From positions 21,575 to 28,469 of the forward strand of contig PBCB01000018.1 in NCBI GenBank assembly GCA_002717765.1: 6,895 bases of DNA. Reading direction: 5' to 3'. How positions within the stretch are numbered: the stretch's first letter is position 1; each line of letters begins with the position of its first letter. Positions 1-6,119 of the stretch are shown piece by piece. The stretch is from Fidelibacterota bacterium (GTDB lineage Bacteria > Marinisomatota > Marinisomatia > Marinisomatales > TCS55). The notes below the pieces were generated by a model that saw nothing but the letters and a program-made list of their open reading frames with translations, did no database searches and was not told where the DNA came from. The position numbers were made by a program, and so were the translations under genes.

Positions 1-2
1 TG

Positions 3-182
3 ATTGCTTTGCGATCGCGGGAAATAACTTCTCGACCGCTTCAAGATATTTCTGACGGGTCAAAAAGAACATGGAAATGGGCAAATATCATTACCCCTTG
101 TTTATTAATTATTGGATTTGGATTAATTCGAATGCGTAGGCAAAAAAGTAGAAGTGACGTATTGGAGGAGCTATATGGGTAA
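3..182 (+). CDS. C-terminal end of GldG-like ABC transporter auxiliary protein (5' partial)
   Basis: An open frame enters from the left edge and stops at TAA 180-182, giving 59 C-terminal residues. They begin with a short polar beta-like part (ITSRPLQDIS), then KRTWKWANII, a hydrophobic helix (about residues 28-42, IITPCLLIIGFGLI) and a basic tail (RMRRQKSR). This layout, an SRPL-type strand, then W-x-N, then a final membrane helix and Arg-rich end, is typical of the C-terminus of GldG/ABC_transp_aux proteins, the periplasmic plus membrane partner of ABC exporters first linked to gliding motility. The family call is strengthened by the following DUF4340 gene, a common neighbour of this family. 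Only the tail is visible, so the assignment is inference; any membrane protein ending in one helix could look similar. The stop overlaps the next start by 8 nt, which suggests translational coupling. Confidence 0.6.
   Translation: MALRSREITSRPLQDISDGSKRTWKWANIITPCLLIIGFGLIRMRRQKSRSDVLEELYG
164..170 (+). promoter_or_regulatory. Ribosome binding site GGAGGAG deciding the DUF4340 start
   Basis: GGAGGAG ends 4 nt before ATG 175-177, and its GGAGG core is 6 nt from that ATG. It lies downstream of the alternative GTG at 154, so it cannot serve that codon and it fixes the start at 175. The site sits inside the 3' end of the upstream gldG-like gene. Confidence 0.8.
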
Positions 183-729
183 GCAAATGAAATGGATGAT
201 TGCTGCGTTAATAGTATTGCTAGCCCTTTTTGCTATCAATAGCTATCAACAGGGAAAATACAATGCAACCAGTGATCGTGTTTTTGATTTAGAGCGCGAA
301 AATATATTTGCATTCGAAATTTCTAAAGGCGATGAGTTCATATCATTATCTTTTGATGGTGAGAGTTGGTATCTTGATGAACATGATTCATTAACAGTAA
401 AATCTAATACCGTAAATAGTTTTCTCAACACGATCCTTTCTTTGAAAAAAACATCCCTGGTATCAACAAATTCATCTAAATGGGATAAATTTATGGTAGG
501 TGATTCTACGGGTACCCATCTTAAGCTATTAGATCACGATCAACAAGCATTGGGTAAGATAACAGTAGGCAGATCAAACGCTGAATGGTCATCTAGTAAT
601 ATTAGAATAGGCGATCAGCCTGAAGTGTACCATTCTAGTGAAAATATTACCTGGCAAATGAATCCATCTCCAACATATTGGGGTGAAGTGATTAAGCCTG
701 ATTCATCATCTGGCGATTCAATTGATTAA
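175..729 (+). CDS. DUF4340 domain protein, membrane-anchored, ABC-export associated
   Basis: This 184-aa protein has one N-terminal membrane anchor (about residues 6-21, WMIAALIVLLALFAIN) and a soluble, beta-rich, probably extracytoplasmic region. The pattern matches DUF4340: a strand with polar turn near FEISKGDEFISLSFDGESWYL split by DG and W, a helical stretch VNSFLNTILSLKK, then LKLLDHDQQALGKITVG followed by a strand ending in EVYHS. DUF4340 proteins usually follow GldF/GldG-type ABC genes, as here, and are thought to act with that transporter; their molecular role is not established. It is shorter than many members, which often exceed 300 aa and carry two copies, so this is a single-copy form. 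Start ATG 175 was chosen over GTG 154 because of the GGAGGAG site between them. The tail is Ser/Asp-rich (DSSSGDSID). Confidence 0.7.
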   Translation: MGKQMKWMIAALIVLLALFAINSYQQGKYNATSDRVFDLERENIFAFEISKGDEFISLSFDGESWYLDEHDSLTVKSNTVNSFLNTILSLKKTSLVSTNSSKWDKFMVGDSTGTHLKLLDHDQQALGKITVGRSNAEWSSSNIRIGDQPEVYHSSENITWQMNPSPTYWGEVIKPDSSSGDSID

Positions 730-804
730 ATATCCTATTTATTGTATAGATAAATCATAGTATTTTTCCGCCCTAATTAATTTGTTATCACAATAATTTA
801 AAAC

Positions 805-810
805 GAGGGG
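805..810 (+). promoter_or_regulatory. Ribosome binding site GAGGGG for a GTG start
   Basis: GAGGGG lies 6 nt before GTG 817-819. No ATG sits at a suitable distance, so this site supports GTG as the true start of the PAS-prenyltransferase gene. The rest of the 730-816 gap is AT-rich and I could not find a convincing promoter or terminator in it. Confidence 0.75.
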
Positions 811-816
811 TTTTAA

Positions 817-2097
817 GTGGAAGATAAAGTCAAAAGTATTATTACCTGCGATTTGGATGGGAAAGTGGAAACTTTTTCAGAAGGCGCAGAAAAACTATTT
901 GGTTATACTAAAAACGACGTCATTGGTAAAAAAAGAGTCAGCGATTTTAGTCCCGGAGAAGTTGTCTTAGGCCATGTTGTCAATTGGTTAAAAATTGCGG
1001 TTGAAAAAGGTGCTTGGGAAGGCGAAACAGTTTTTTTAGATAAAAGTAAAGCTGAAATACCTTGTCATATAAAAATCACACCCACCAAGAATAAGCATGG
1101 CGAGCAAATTGGATATTGTGGAGTAACAACTCCATTAAAAAATAAAACCCCAGATGAAGTAAGACCAAAAATTAGTTTTTTTACAAAAGCCTTTAAATGG
1201 ATGGTTATTATGCGACTACCATTTTTGAGTGCTACATTTGTTCCTATATTTACAGGAGCAGCAGTTGCAGCTATGTTAGGAGAAACGGTAAGCTGGGGGT
1301 GGTTGGGTTTAACTTTATTAGGTGGAGCTTTTCTCCATATTGGTACCAACACCTCAAATGACTATTTTGACCATAGGAGCGGTACAGACGCATTAAACTA
1401 TAATTATAGCAATGAAGGACTTAATGGTGGAAGTAGAAGTATACAGATGGGTCTTATTACGCCAAAAGGGATGCTAACTGTTGCAATAGTAACATTTGCC
1501 TTAAGCGCAGCTGTTGGGGTTCCGCTTATTATGAAATCCGGTCTTCCAATTTTATGGTTAGGTCTTACCGGGTTTTTATCTGGGCTTTTCTATACGGCAC
1601 CTCCGTTTAAATTTTCCTCTAGAAGAGGCATGGGAGAGCTATTGATCGGGCTTAATTTTGGACCATTAATGGTTGCGGGTAGCGCCTTAGTTCAAACAGG
1701 TAGGCTTGTTCCAGAAGCTTTTTTAGCAGGGATACCTATAGGACTTCTAATTGCCGCAGTTGTTTACATGAATGAATTTCCTGATCATGATAGCGATAAG
1801 GCTACCGGAAAGAATACATTGATCGTCGTTCTTGGTCCTGAGCGCGCGCGTGCAGGCTATGTTGCATTGATCGGTTCAGCATTTATAAGCATTATTGTGA
1901 TGGCCTTAAATGGGACTTTTCCTATGCTTTCTTTGATTGCATTGCTTGCTATTTATTTTGGATTTACCGCTACAAAAACATTATACAAATACTACAATAA
2001 TAGATTACTTCAGCCTGCTAACTGGGGAACAATCATTATGCATAGCGTAACAGGTATTCTGCTCACAGTTGGTATTTGGTTGGGCAATAGTATATAA
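817..2097 (+). CDS. PAS domain fused to UbiA-superfamily (MenA-like) prenyltransferase
   Basis: The 426-aa product has two parts. Residues about 5-106 form a PAS domain: ITCDLDGKVETFSEGAEKLF, then GYTKNDVIGK, then a polar strand, ending in HGEQIGYCGVTTPL. Residues about 119-426 form a polytopic UbiA prenyltransferase. Both Asp-rich magnesium/diphosphate motifs are intact: NDYFDHRSGTD at 181-191 (D182, D185, D191) and DHDSDKATGKNT at 323-334 (D323, D327, K332). YTAPP (259-263), GMGE (271-274) and FGP (281-283) recall MenA, which prenylates 1,4-dihydroxy-2-naphthoate in menaquinone synthesis. Other UbiA members act on different aromatics or on geranylgeranyl lipids, so the substrate is unproven. 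Known UbiA enzymes are about 280-310 aa without a sensor domain; the PAS part is an addition. The sequence shows no kinase or other signalling output, so PAS may control the enzyme directly. The GTG start is supported by GAGGGG upstream. Confidence 0.85.
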   Translation: MEDKVKSIITCDLDGKVETFSEGAEKLFGYTKNDVIGKKRVSDFSPGEVVLGHVVNWLKIAVEKGAWEGETVFLDKSKAEIPCHIKITPTKNKHGEQIGYCGVTTPLKNKTPDEVRPKISFFTKAFKWMVIMRLPFLSATFVPIFTGAAVAAMLGETVSWGWLGLTLLGGAFLHIGTNTSNDYFDHRSGTDALNYNYSNEGLNGGSRSIQMGLITPKGMLTVAIVTFALSAAVGVPLIMKSGLPILWLGLTGFLSGLFYTAPPFKFSSRRGMGELLIGLNFGPLMVAGSALVQTGRLVPEAFLAGIPIGLLIAAVVYMNEFPDHDSDKATGKNTLIVVLGPERARAGYVALIGSAFISIIVMALNGTFPMLSLIALLAIYFGFTATKTLYKYYNNRLLQPANWGTIIMHSVTGILLTVGIWLGNSI

Positions 2098-2148
2098 AAA
2101 ACTATTGAATGGTGCTTGCTATCAGCTTCTAAGGTAGGAAGCACCATT
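2096..2148 (-). terminator. Possible terminator hairpin for the minus-strand operon
   Basis: A perfect 10-bp inverted repeat, AATGGTGCTT (2108-2117) and AAGCACCATT (2139-2148), encloses a 21-nt loop. Read on the minus strand it is followed after 6 nt by six T residues (A run 2096-2101 on plus). One arm lies within the last codons of the SDR gene and the T run overlaps the stop of the convergent prenyltransferase gene. The long loop and the gap before the T run make it an imperfect intrinsic terminator. No T run follows on the plus side. Confidence 0.4.
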
Positions 2149-2862
2149 GACGTCAATAATACATCCTGTCAAAAATTCATTATCACCTGTGGCTAGCCAA
2201 AGCGCTGTATCTGCAATCTCTTGAGGTTTTGCTACTCGATTTAATGGACTTTGAGACCTAACCTCGTCATCGATTAAATCTTTTACCCTTTCCGTATCAA
2301 CAAATCCCGGTGCAATGGTATATACATAGATCTTATCTTTTGCTAGCGCTTTTGCCATAGATTGACCTAAAGAATTCAATCCAGCCTTACTGGCACCATA
2401 AGCTGGCGCTGTTGGCTCTCCTCGGAAAGCACCCCGCGATGATATATTGATGAATTTTCCACCTTTATTATGTTTCATAATCTTCGATGCTAAATACATA
2501 ATATGTGCAGAGCCCAAAAGATTTGTATCGATCGTACGTTTCCACATATCTTGCCATTTATCATACGATAATGAATCGAGCTCATGACTTTCAACCACTG
2601 CTGCGTTATTGATTACGATGTCAATCTCATCTATCGCATCAAACATTGCACCGATTTCTTCTGAGCTTGATAAATCAGCCTGAACAGTTCTATGGTTATT
2701 TCCTGGCAAGCTTTGTAGTAGCGATTCGGCCTTATCTTTATTTGAATTGTAATGAAGGATAATTGTACCATTCGCTTCAGCAAATGAAGCACATAAGGTT
2801 TGTCCAATTCCACCAGCAGCACCAGTGATTAAGACCGTTTTGTTTGATAGGTCATTTTTCAT
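2122..2862 (-). CDS. Short-chain dehydrogenase/reductase (classical SDR, FabG-like)
   Basis: This 246-aa protein has the normal length and all landmarks of a classical SDR. The Rossmann cofactor motif TGAAGGIG is at 13-20, NNAA at 85-88, and the active-site set is N114, S142, Y155 and K159 (in YGASK). PGFVDT follows at 185-190. The family reduces or oxidises carbonyl/hydroxyl groups with NAD(P)H. Similarity in style to FabG (3-oxoacyl-ACP reductase) is clear, but many SDRs look like this and the substrate cannot be read off. It is the last gene of a minus-strand operon headed by a membrane lipid hydroxylase family gene, and its start overlaps the upstream 88-aa gene by 11 nt, so translational coupling is likely; I see no strong ribosome site of its own. 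Oxidation or reduction of a lipid made by the hydroxylase is a reasonable inference. It is soluble and cytoplasmic, with no signal peptide. Confidence 0.9.
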   Translation of the reverse strand: MKNDLSNKTVLITGAAGGIGQTLCASFAEANGTIILHYNSNKDKAESLLQSLPGNNHRTVQADLSSSEEIGAMFDAIDEIDIVINNAAVVESHELDSLSYDKWQDMWKRTIDTNLLGSAHIMYLASKIMKHNKGGKFINISSRGAFRGEPTAPAYGASKAGLNSLGQSMAKALAKDKIYVYTIAPGFVDTERVKDLIDDEVRSQSPLNRVAKPQEIADTALWLATGDNEFLTGCIIDVNGASYLRS

Positions 2863-3118
2863 TTGAAAGTGATCTAAAATATGTGATTAATGCAATTACT
2901 TCAACCAGCATCCCAAGTACTAACAAGGCAATGGCGAAAGATTCAAGGAAATTATAATCAATTATTACAAATAAAATATAGCTTAATCCACCCATCGCAA
3001 TAATTTTTTTCCCTACCTGATGGAATGGATCTGATGAATTAATTCTTTTCATGCTTTTTGGATACTCTTTTTCTACCCATGCATCCAATTCTTGCTTTTC
3101 TTCAGGTGTCATCCTCAT
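2852..3118 (-). CDS. Small two-helix membrane protein, unknown function
   Basis: I do not recognise this 88-aa protein. It has a charged N-terminal part (about residues 1-37, starting MRMTPEEKQELDAWVEKEYP) and two hydrophobic segments, about 38-56 and 60-80, with a short polar link (DYNFLES) between them and a basic/polar end. This predicts a hairpin in the inner membrane with both ends on the same side. The start at 3118 is supported by AGGG on the minus strand (3126-3129) 7 nt upstream and by a TGATG overlap with the stop of the microprotein gene before it. ATG at residue 3 is an alternative, but its spacing to that site would be long. The 3' end overlaps the SDR gene by 11 nt. This tight packing between a lipid hydroxylase family gene and an SDR suggests an accessory role at the membrane; that is inference only. 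Confidence 0.75.
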   Translation of the reverse strand: MRMTPEEKQELDAWVEKEYPKSMKRINSSDPFHQVGKKIIAMGGLSYILFVIIDYNFLESFAIALLVLGMLVEVIALITYFRSLSNEK

Positions 3119-3240
3119 CAGATAACCCTATTTAGCTGATAGCTCATTATAGAAAGAATAATAGCCGCTAGCACATCGGCTATCGGTTTGACATGTGGAA
3201 ATCCAAAATTCCATAGAATAACACCAACTAACCAAATCAT
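3118..3240 (-). CDS. 40-aa membrane microprotein, unknown function
   Basis: This short frame fills the apparent gap between the hydroxylase family gene and the 88-aa gene. It starts at ATG 3240-3238, with GAAGG (minus strand, 3250-3246) 5 nt upstream, and ends at TGA 3120-3118, whose A is the A of the next ATG (TGATG coupling). The 40-aa product is almost entirely hydrophobic: MIWLVGVILWNFGFP, then HVKPIADVLAAIILSIMSY, ending QLNRVI. It could form one long or two short membrane helices broken at GFPHVKP. I do not recognise a family. Correct spacing, a ribosome site and coupled overlap make chance unlikely. The frame is also open upstream as far as the stop of the hydroxylase gene, so it lies in the same reading frame directly after that stop; readthrough or an old split gene is possible. 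Confidence 0.65.
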   Translation of the reverse strand: MIWLVGVILWNFGFPHVKPIADVLAAIILSIMSYQLNRVI

Positions 3241-3245
3241 ATATA

Positions 3246-3250
3246 CCTTC
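3246..3250 (-). promoter_or_regulatory. Ribosome binding site GAAGG for the 40-aa microprotein
   Basis: On the minus strand GAAGG is followed by 5 nt (TATAT) and then ATG 3240-3238. It lies in the 24-nt interval after the hydroxylase stop and is the main evidence that the microprotein frame is translated on its own. Confidence 0.6.
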
Positions 3251-3264
3251 AATACAAAAGCCAA

Positions 3265-4107
3265 TTATTTATTATCAAATTTAGCACCTACGGGACGTCG
3301 ATATTCTTTAAATGGTATCAATAGCATGGTCTTAATGTCCTCAGTCTCTTTTTTATCCATGTGGGTATCAATTCCATAGGTGAGCGTATCCATATTGTCA
3401 ACCTTGATTGTTGTGCCAAATAAATGATCCCAGATAGAAAATATATTTCCATAATTACGATCGGTATGCGGTAGGACATAGTGATGATGTATTTTATGAA
3501 AATTAGGAGTCACTAATATTTTTGATAAAATAGGTTCAAGAAAATTGATTGCCCGAATATTTGTATGGGTTAAGTGCGCAAAGAAACCTGATAAAGTTTG
3601 ATAAAGCATGACAATACCGAACGATGCCCCAGAGATAAATACAGCAAGAGATGTAAATAGCAGCCTAAAAACACTTTCTCCCGGATGGTGGCGCAATCCA
3701 GATGTTACATCAACATACTGATCTGAATGATGAATTACATGAAACCTCCACATCCATTTGACTTTATGTTCCATCCAGTGCACAAGCCATGCTCCAACAA
3801 AATCCAGTATAAGCAATCCACATAGTATGGTGGCCCAATATGGTAGTTGAACCATATTTAATATACCGGTTGAGTGTATGGAGTTGTAGGTTGCCGCCCA
3901 CAAGATTAATGACGCTCCAATCAGATTAATGACCAACGTAGTTAAAGTGTAAAAAAGATTGATCATTGCATGTTTTGTTTTACGATAATTAAATCGAAAA
4001 AGGGGTATGCCAGACTCAAGTACCAAGAAAAAGGTCAGTCCACCAACAAGGAAAAAGGTGCGATGGTGAGTCGGTATGGTGTTAAAATAGTTAATGATGT
4101 TTTCCAT
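3265..4107 (-). CDS. Fatty acid hydroxylase / sterol desaturase superfamily membrane enzyme
   Basis: The 280-aa product is a polytopic membrane protein with the His-box set of the di-iron fatty acid hydroxylase superfamily: HWMEH at 110-114, HVIHH at 123-127, RHHPGE at 139-144, H178/H181 in the AHLTH segment, and HKIHH at 204-208 within NFHKIHHH. WDHLFGT (226-232) is the usual conserved end of the domain. Hydrophobic stretches at about 17-37, 50-71, 88-108 and 148-175 are membrane segments. Family members use oxygen and a di-iron centre to hydroxylate or desaturate lipids such as sterols, fatty acids, carotenoids or alkylglycerols; the substrate here is unknown. It is the first gene of the minus-strand operon with two small membrane proteins and an SDR. 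The ATG has only a weak ribosome site (AGAG). Length is normal for the family and all His boxes look intact, so an active enzyme is expected. Confidence 0.88.
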   Translation of the reverse strand: MENIINYFNTIPTHHRTFFLVGGLTFFLVLESGIPLFRFNYRKTKHAMINLFYTLTTLVINLIGASLILWAATYNSIHSTGILNMVQLPYWATILCGLLILDFVGAWLVHWMEHKVKWMWRFHVIHHSDQYVDVTSGLRHHPGESVFRLLFTSLAVFISGASFGIVMLYQTLSGFFAHLTHTNIRAINFLEPILSKILVTPNFHKIHHHYVLPHTDRNYGNIFSIWDHLFGTTIKVDNMDTLTYGIDTHMDKKETEDIKTMLLIPFKEYRRPVGAKFDNK

Positions 4108-4179
4108 AGCTCTGGAATTTAGTTTGATTGCATAAATAAAATTATATTAATCACAAAATTTTTTAGTGTAACTTTATTC
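4108..4179. promoter_or_regulatory. Divergent intergenic region, likely promoters for both flanking operons
   Basis: These 72 bp separate two diverging genes, so both promoters should lie here or just inside the genes. On the minus strand a perfect TATAAT (plus ATTATA, 4141-4146) sits about 34 bp upstream of the hydroxylase start, but no good -35 box is at 16-18 bp. On the plus strand TTGATT (4124-4129) is not well spaced from TATATT (4143-4148). The region is so AT-rich that such matches have limited weight. The plus gene ATG at 4180 has no visible Shine-Dalgarno sequence. Confidence 0.4.
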
Positions 4180-5031
4180 ATGAAACATTTTATATCAACA
4201 TGCCTGATTGTTTTTTCCGTATTTCTTTTCGCACAAGACAGCGAGATGGTGGAAATAGAAACTCAGGATGGGAATATCTTTTTAGGTACGATTGTTGAAG
4301 AGTCCGCTGAAGGTTATCAGCTTAAAACCCAAGATGGAATTATTATCAATGTCCCGATTGAATCTGTCAAAAGATTAAATAAGGTTGAAACAGCTTCTGT
4401 TGAGGGCCAGGTGTGGCGCGCTGACCCCAATAAAAGCATGTACCTATTTGCTCCTTCTGCTTTTCCCATAGAAAAACATAAAGCCTATTGCCGTGATTTT
4501 TGTTTGTTCTTTCCATCATATAACCGCGGATTTGGAAACAATTTTTCCTTTCAGGCAGGTGCGTTTGTATTTCCAGGAATGGAGCTGGATGTAGTTCCGG
4601 TTGTTCTGTCGGGTAAATTTTCTTTGCCACAGGTAGGACCCGCCCGGCTTGCAGCTGGTATGATGTATGTTAGCGTTCCGCTTGAAAATAGCGAATTTGG
4701 AGCTGGGCTTGCATTTGGAAGCGCAACAATAGGAAATCGATTTACGCACTTTACAGCTTCATTAGGTTGGGGTTACTTCCGCGATGGAAAGCAATGGGAA
4801 TTTGCAAATGATCCCATCTTGGTTCTTGCGGGGAATAAGCGTATATCCAATTCCTTTGCAATTGTAGCAGAATATTGGCTACCACCAGAAGTAGATGATC
4901 CATCTAATTTGCCAATTGCACTTTCTGGAAGATTTATTGGTAGGAGAATTGCGGTAGATATTGGAGGATTTTTTAGTAAAAATATGGAAGGCATTCCATT
5001 TCCTTTGATCAATTTTACCTATCATATGTAA
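4180..5031 (+). CDS. Secreted envelope protein, beta-barrel-like, with N-terminal small beta domain
   Basis: The 283-aa product has a signal peptide (about residues 1-18, cleavage likely after FLFA before QDS), then a small beta-rich segment (about 22-68) with two DG turns, IETQDGNIFLGTIVEE and LKTQDGIIINVPIESVKRL, resembling short SM-like or SHD1-like folds. Residues about 86-283 alternate polar and hydrophobic positions, as in outer-membrane strands. The order LFAPSAFPI, FPSYNRGFGNNFSFQAGA, GAGLAFGSATIGN, GWGYF, RRIAVDIGGFF recalls a family of uncharacterised Bacteroidota proteins that I know only from sequence style. Role unknown; location is probably the outer membrane, although it ends in HM rather than the usual aromatic residue. 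It has two Cys (C104, C108, CxxxC). It opens a plus-strand run of four exported proteins; the next gene starts 3 nt after its stop. Confidence 0.65.
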   Translation: MKHFISTCLIVFSVFLFAQDSEMVEIETQDGNIFLGTIVEESAEGYQLKTQDGIIINVPIESVKRLNKVETASVEGQVWRADPNKSMYLFAPSAFPIEKHKAYCRDFCLFFPSYNRGFGNNFSFQAGAFVFPGMELDVVPVVLSGKFSLPQVGPARLAAGMMYVSVPLENSEFGAGLAFGSATIGNRFTHFTASLGWGYFRDGKQWEFANDPILVLAGNKRISNSFAIVAEYWLPPEVDDPSNLPIALSGRFIGRRIAVDIGGFFSKNMEGIPFPLINFTYHM

Positions 5032-5034
5032 TCA

Positions 5035-6114
5035 ATGAAGCTAGTTTGGGCATTATTATTATTTAGCACAATCAATGCTCAGTCAGTTAATCTAATTAAG
5101 CATCCCTATGCTACCCTTGGTACAGATACCTATCTAACCGCAAGTACAAGCGCAGGCGATATCGATAATGATGGAGATGTTGATATTATCGTTGCAAACG
5201 GAAGGCATTGGTCACAGTTCAATCAAATCTTTTTTAATGATGGAAGTGGGTTTTTCCGTAGAAGCAAAGTATTAGGTGATGAAGCTAATACATCCTACAT
5301 GGTACCGCTTGCTGATATCGATAATGATGGCGACCTAGACATTGTGGTTGCCAACGATCGCATCAAAAACCAGGTATTTATCAATGATGGAAAAGGAAAT
5401 TTTTCATTAAAAACTTCTTTTGGTAGACAAGCCTCAAATACAAGAGGAATTTGTTTGGCAGATGTTAATAATGATGGCTATATCGATGTGATCGAAGCGA
5501 ATAGAAAAAGTCAGAACTTCATCTTTTTTAATAATGGTCAGGGATCTTTTGATCGAGAAATGGCTTTTGGGAAAAAAGACGAAGCTACTATTTCAATCGC
5601 TGCAAGCGATCTTAATGGTGATGGAAAGCTCGATCTTATATTAGCCAACCGAAATAAACAACCCAACCGGATATATTTTGGTCCAGATTATTCCAAGTCA
5701 ATGATCTTTGGGTCCGGTAATGATGAAACGCGCCAGGTTGCGATAGCCGATATGAATAGTGATGGGAAGCCGGATATTGTGGCAGCAAACATTGGTGAAA
5801 AAAATAAAATTTTTTACAACAGCACTACTGATCAGTTTCAACAATCGCTTTCATTCGGTAATCCACGCGATAAGACAATGTCCATCGTGTTAGGTGATTT
5901 AGACCAAGATGGAGATATTGATATTGTTGAAGGCAACAATGGAAAGAAGAACCATTTCCTGATCAATGATTCAGGTAATTATAGACTAACGCGGTTTTCA
6001 ACAAATAATAAAATAACCTATGGAATTACGTTGGGTGATGTAAATAATGATGGAAGACTTGATATCATTGAAGCAAATTCTGGTAGTATAAATAATATTT
6101 TCTTTAACAAATAA
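5035..6114 (+). CDS. Secreted FG-GAP/VCBS seven-bladed beta-propeller protein
   Basis: The 359-aa product has a short signal peptide (about 1-15, MKLVWALLLFSTINA) and then almost only repeats. Seven Asp-rich calcium-binding loops of the type DxNxDGxxD lie at 42-50, 94-102, 143-151, 192-200, 239-247, 288-296 and 335-343. They are spaced 47-52 residues apart, and each is followed by an I-VxAN or similar strand, then an IFFNDG/IFxN strand and usually FG. This is the FG-GAP/VCBS repeat seen in integrin-like propellers; seven blades make one closed propeller with nothing left over. Such proteins are exported and usually bind partners or polysaccharide at the surface; no enzyme motif, membrane anchor or type IX secretion tail is visible. 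The start follows the previous stop by 3 nt with no ribosome site, so coupling is likely. Two loops share 17 identical bases (5158-5174 and 5314-5330). Confidence 0.88.
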   Translation: MKLVWALLLFSTINAQSVNLIKHPYATLGTDTYLTASTSAGDIDNDGDVDIIVANGRHWSQFNQIFFNDGSGFFRRSKVLGDEANTSYMVPLADIDNDGDLDIVVANDRIKNQVFINDGKGNFSLKTSFGRQASNTRGICLADVNNDGYIDVIEANRKSQNFIFFNNGQGSFDREMAFGKKDEATISIAASDLNGDGKLDLILANRNKQPNRIYFGPDYSKSMIFGSGNDETRQVAIADMNSDGKPDIVAANIGEKNKIFYNSTTDQFQQSLSFGNPRDKTMSIVLGDLDQDGDIDIVEGNNGKKNHFLINDSGNYRLTRFSTNNKITYGITLGDVNNDGRLDIIEANSGSINNIFFNK

Positions 6115-6119
6115 TCGGT

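Noticed and set aside
154..174. Extra N-terminal codons from GTG 154 for the DUF4340 protein
   Set aside because: GGAGGAG at 164-170 lies between this codon and ATG 175, so 175 is the better start; the extra residues (MTYWRSY) are the ribosome site read as protein.
737..767. ATTTAT/ATAAAT hairpin followed by a T run after the DUF4340 gene
   Set aside because: The 6-bp stem is all A-T, and the T run starts 6 nt after it; in DNA this AT-rich it is not convincing as a terminator.
782..793. TTGTTATCACAA as a possible CRP/FNR-like site before the PAS-prenyltransferase gene
   Set aside because: Only one half (TCACA) fits and the other half does not match; similar half-sites occur elsewhere, for example at 4151.
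3188..3379. 63-aa open frame on the plus strand
   Set aside because: It overlaps the 3' end of the hydroxylase gene and the microprotein on the other strand, has no ribosome site and no recognisable features.
4367..5012. Three minus-strand open frames opposite the barrel-like gene
   Set aside because: They are shadows of a well-supported plus-strand gene with a signal peptide; none has a domain or a suitable ribosome site.
5158..5330. Direct DNA repeat (17 identical bases at 5158 and 5314) as a mobile or recombination repeat
   Set aside because: Both copies code the same calcium-loop motif DIDNDG in a repeat protein, which explains the identity.
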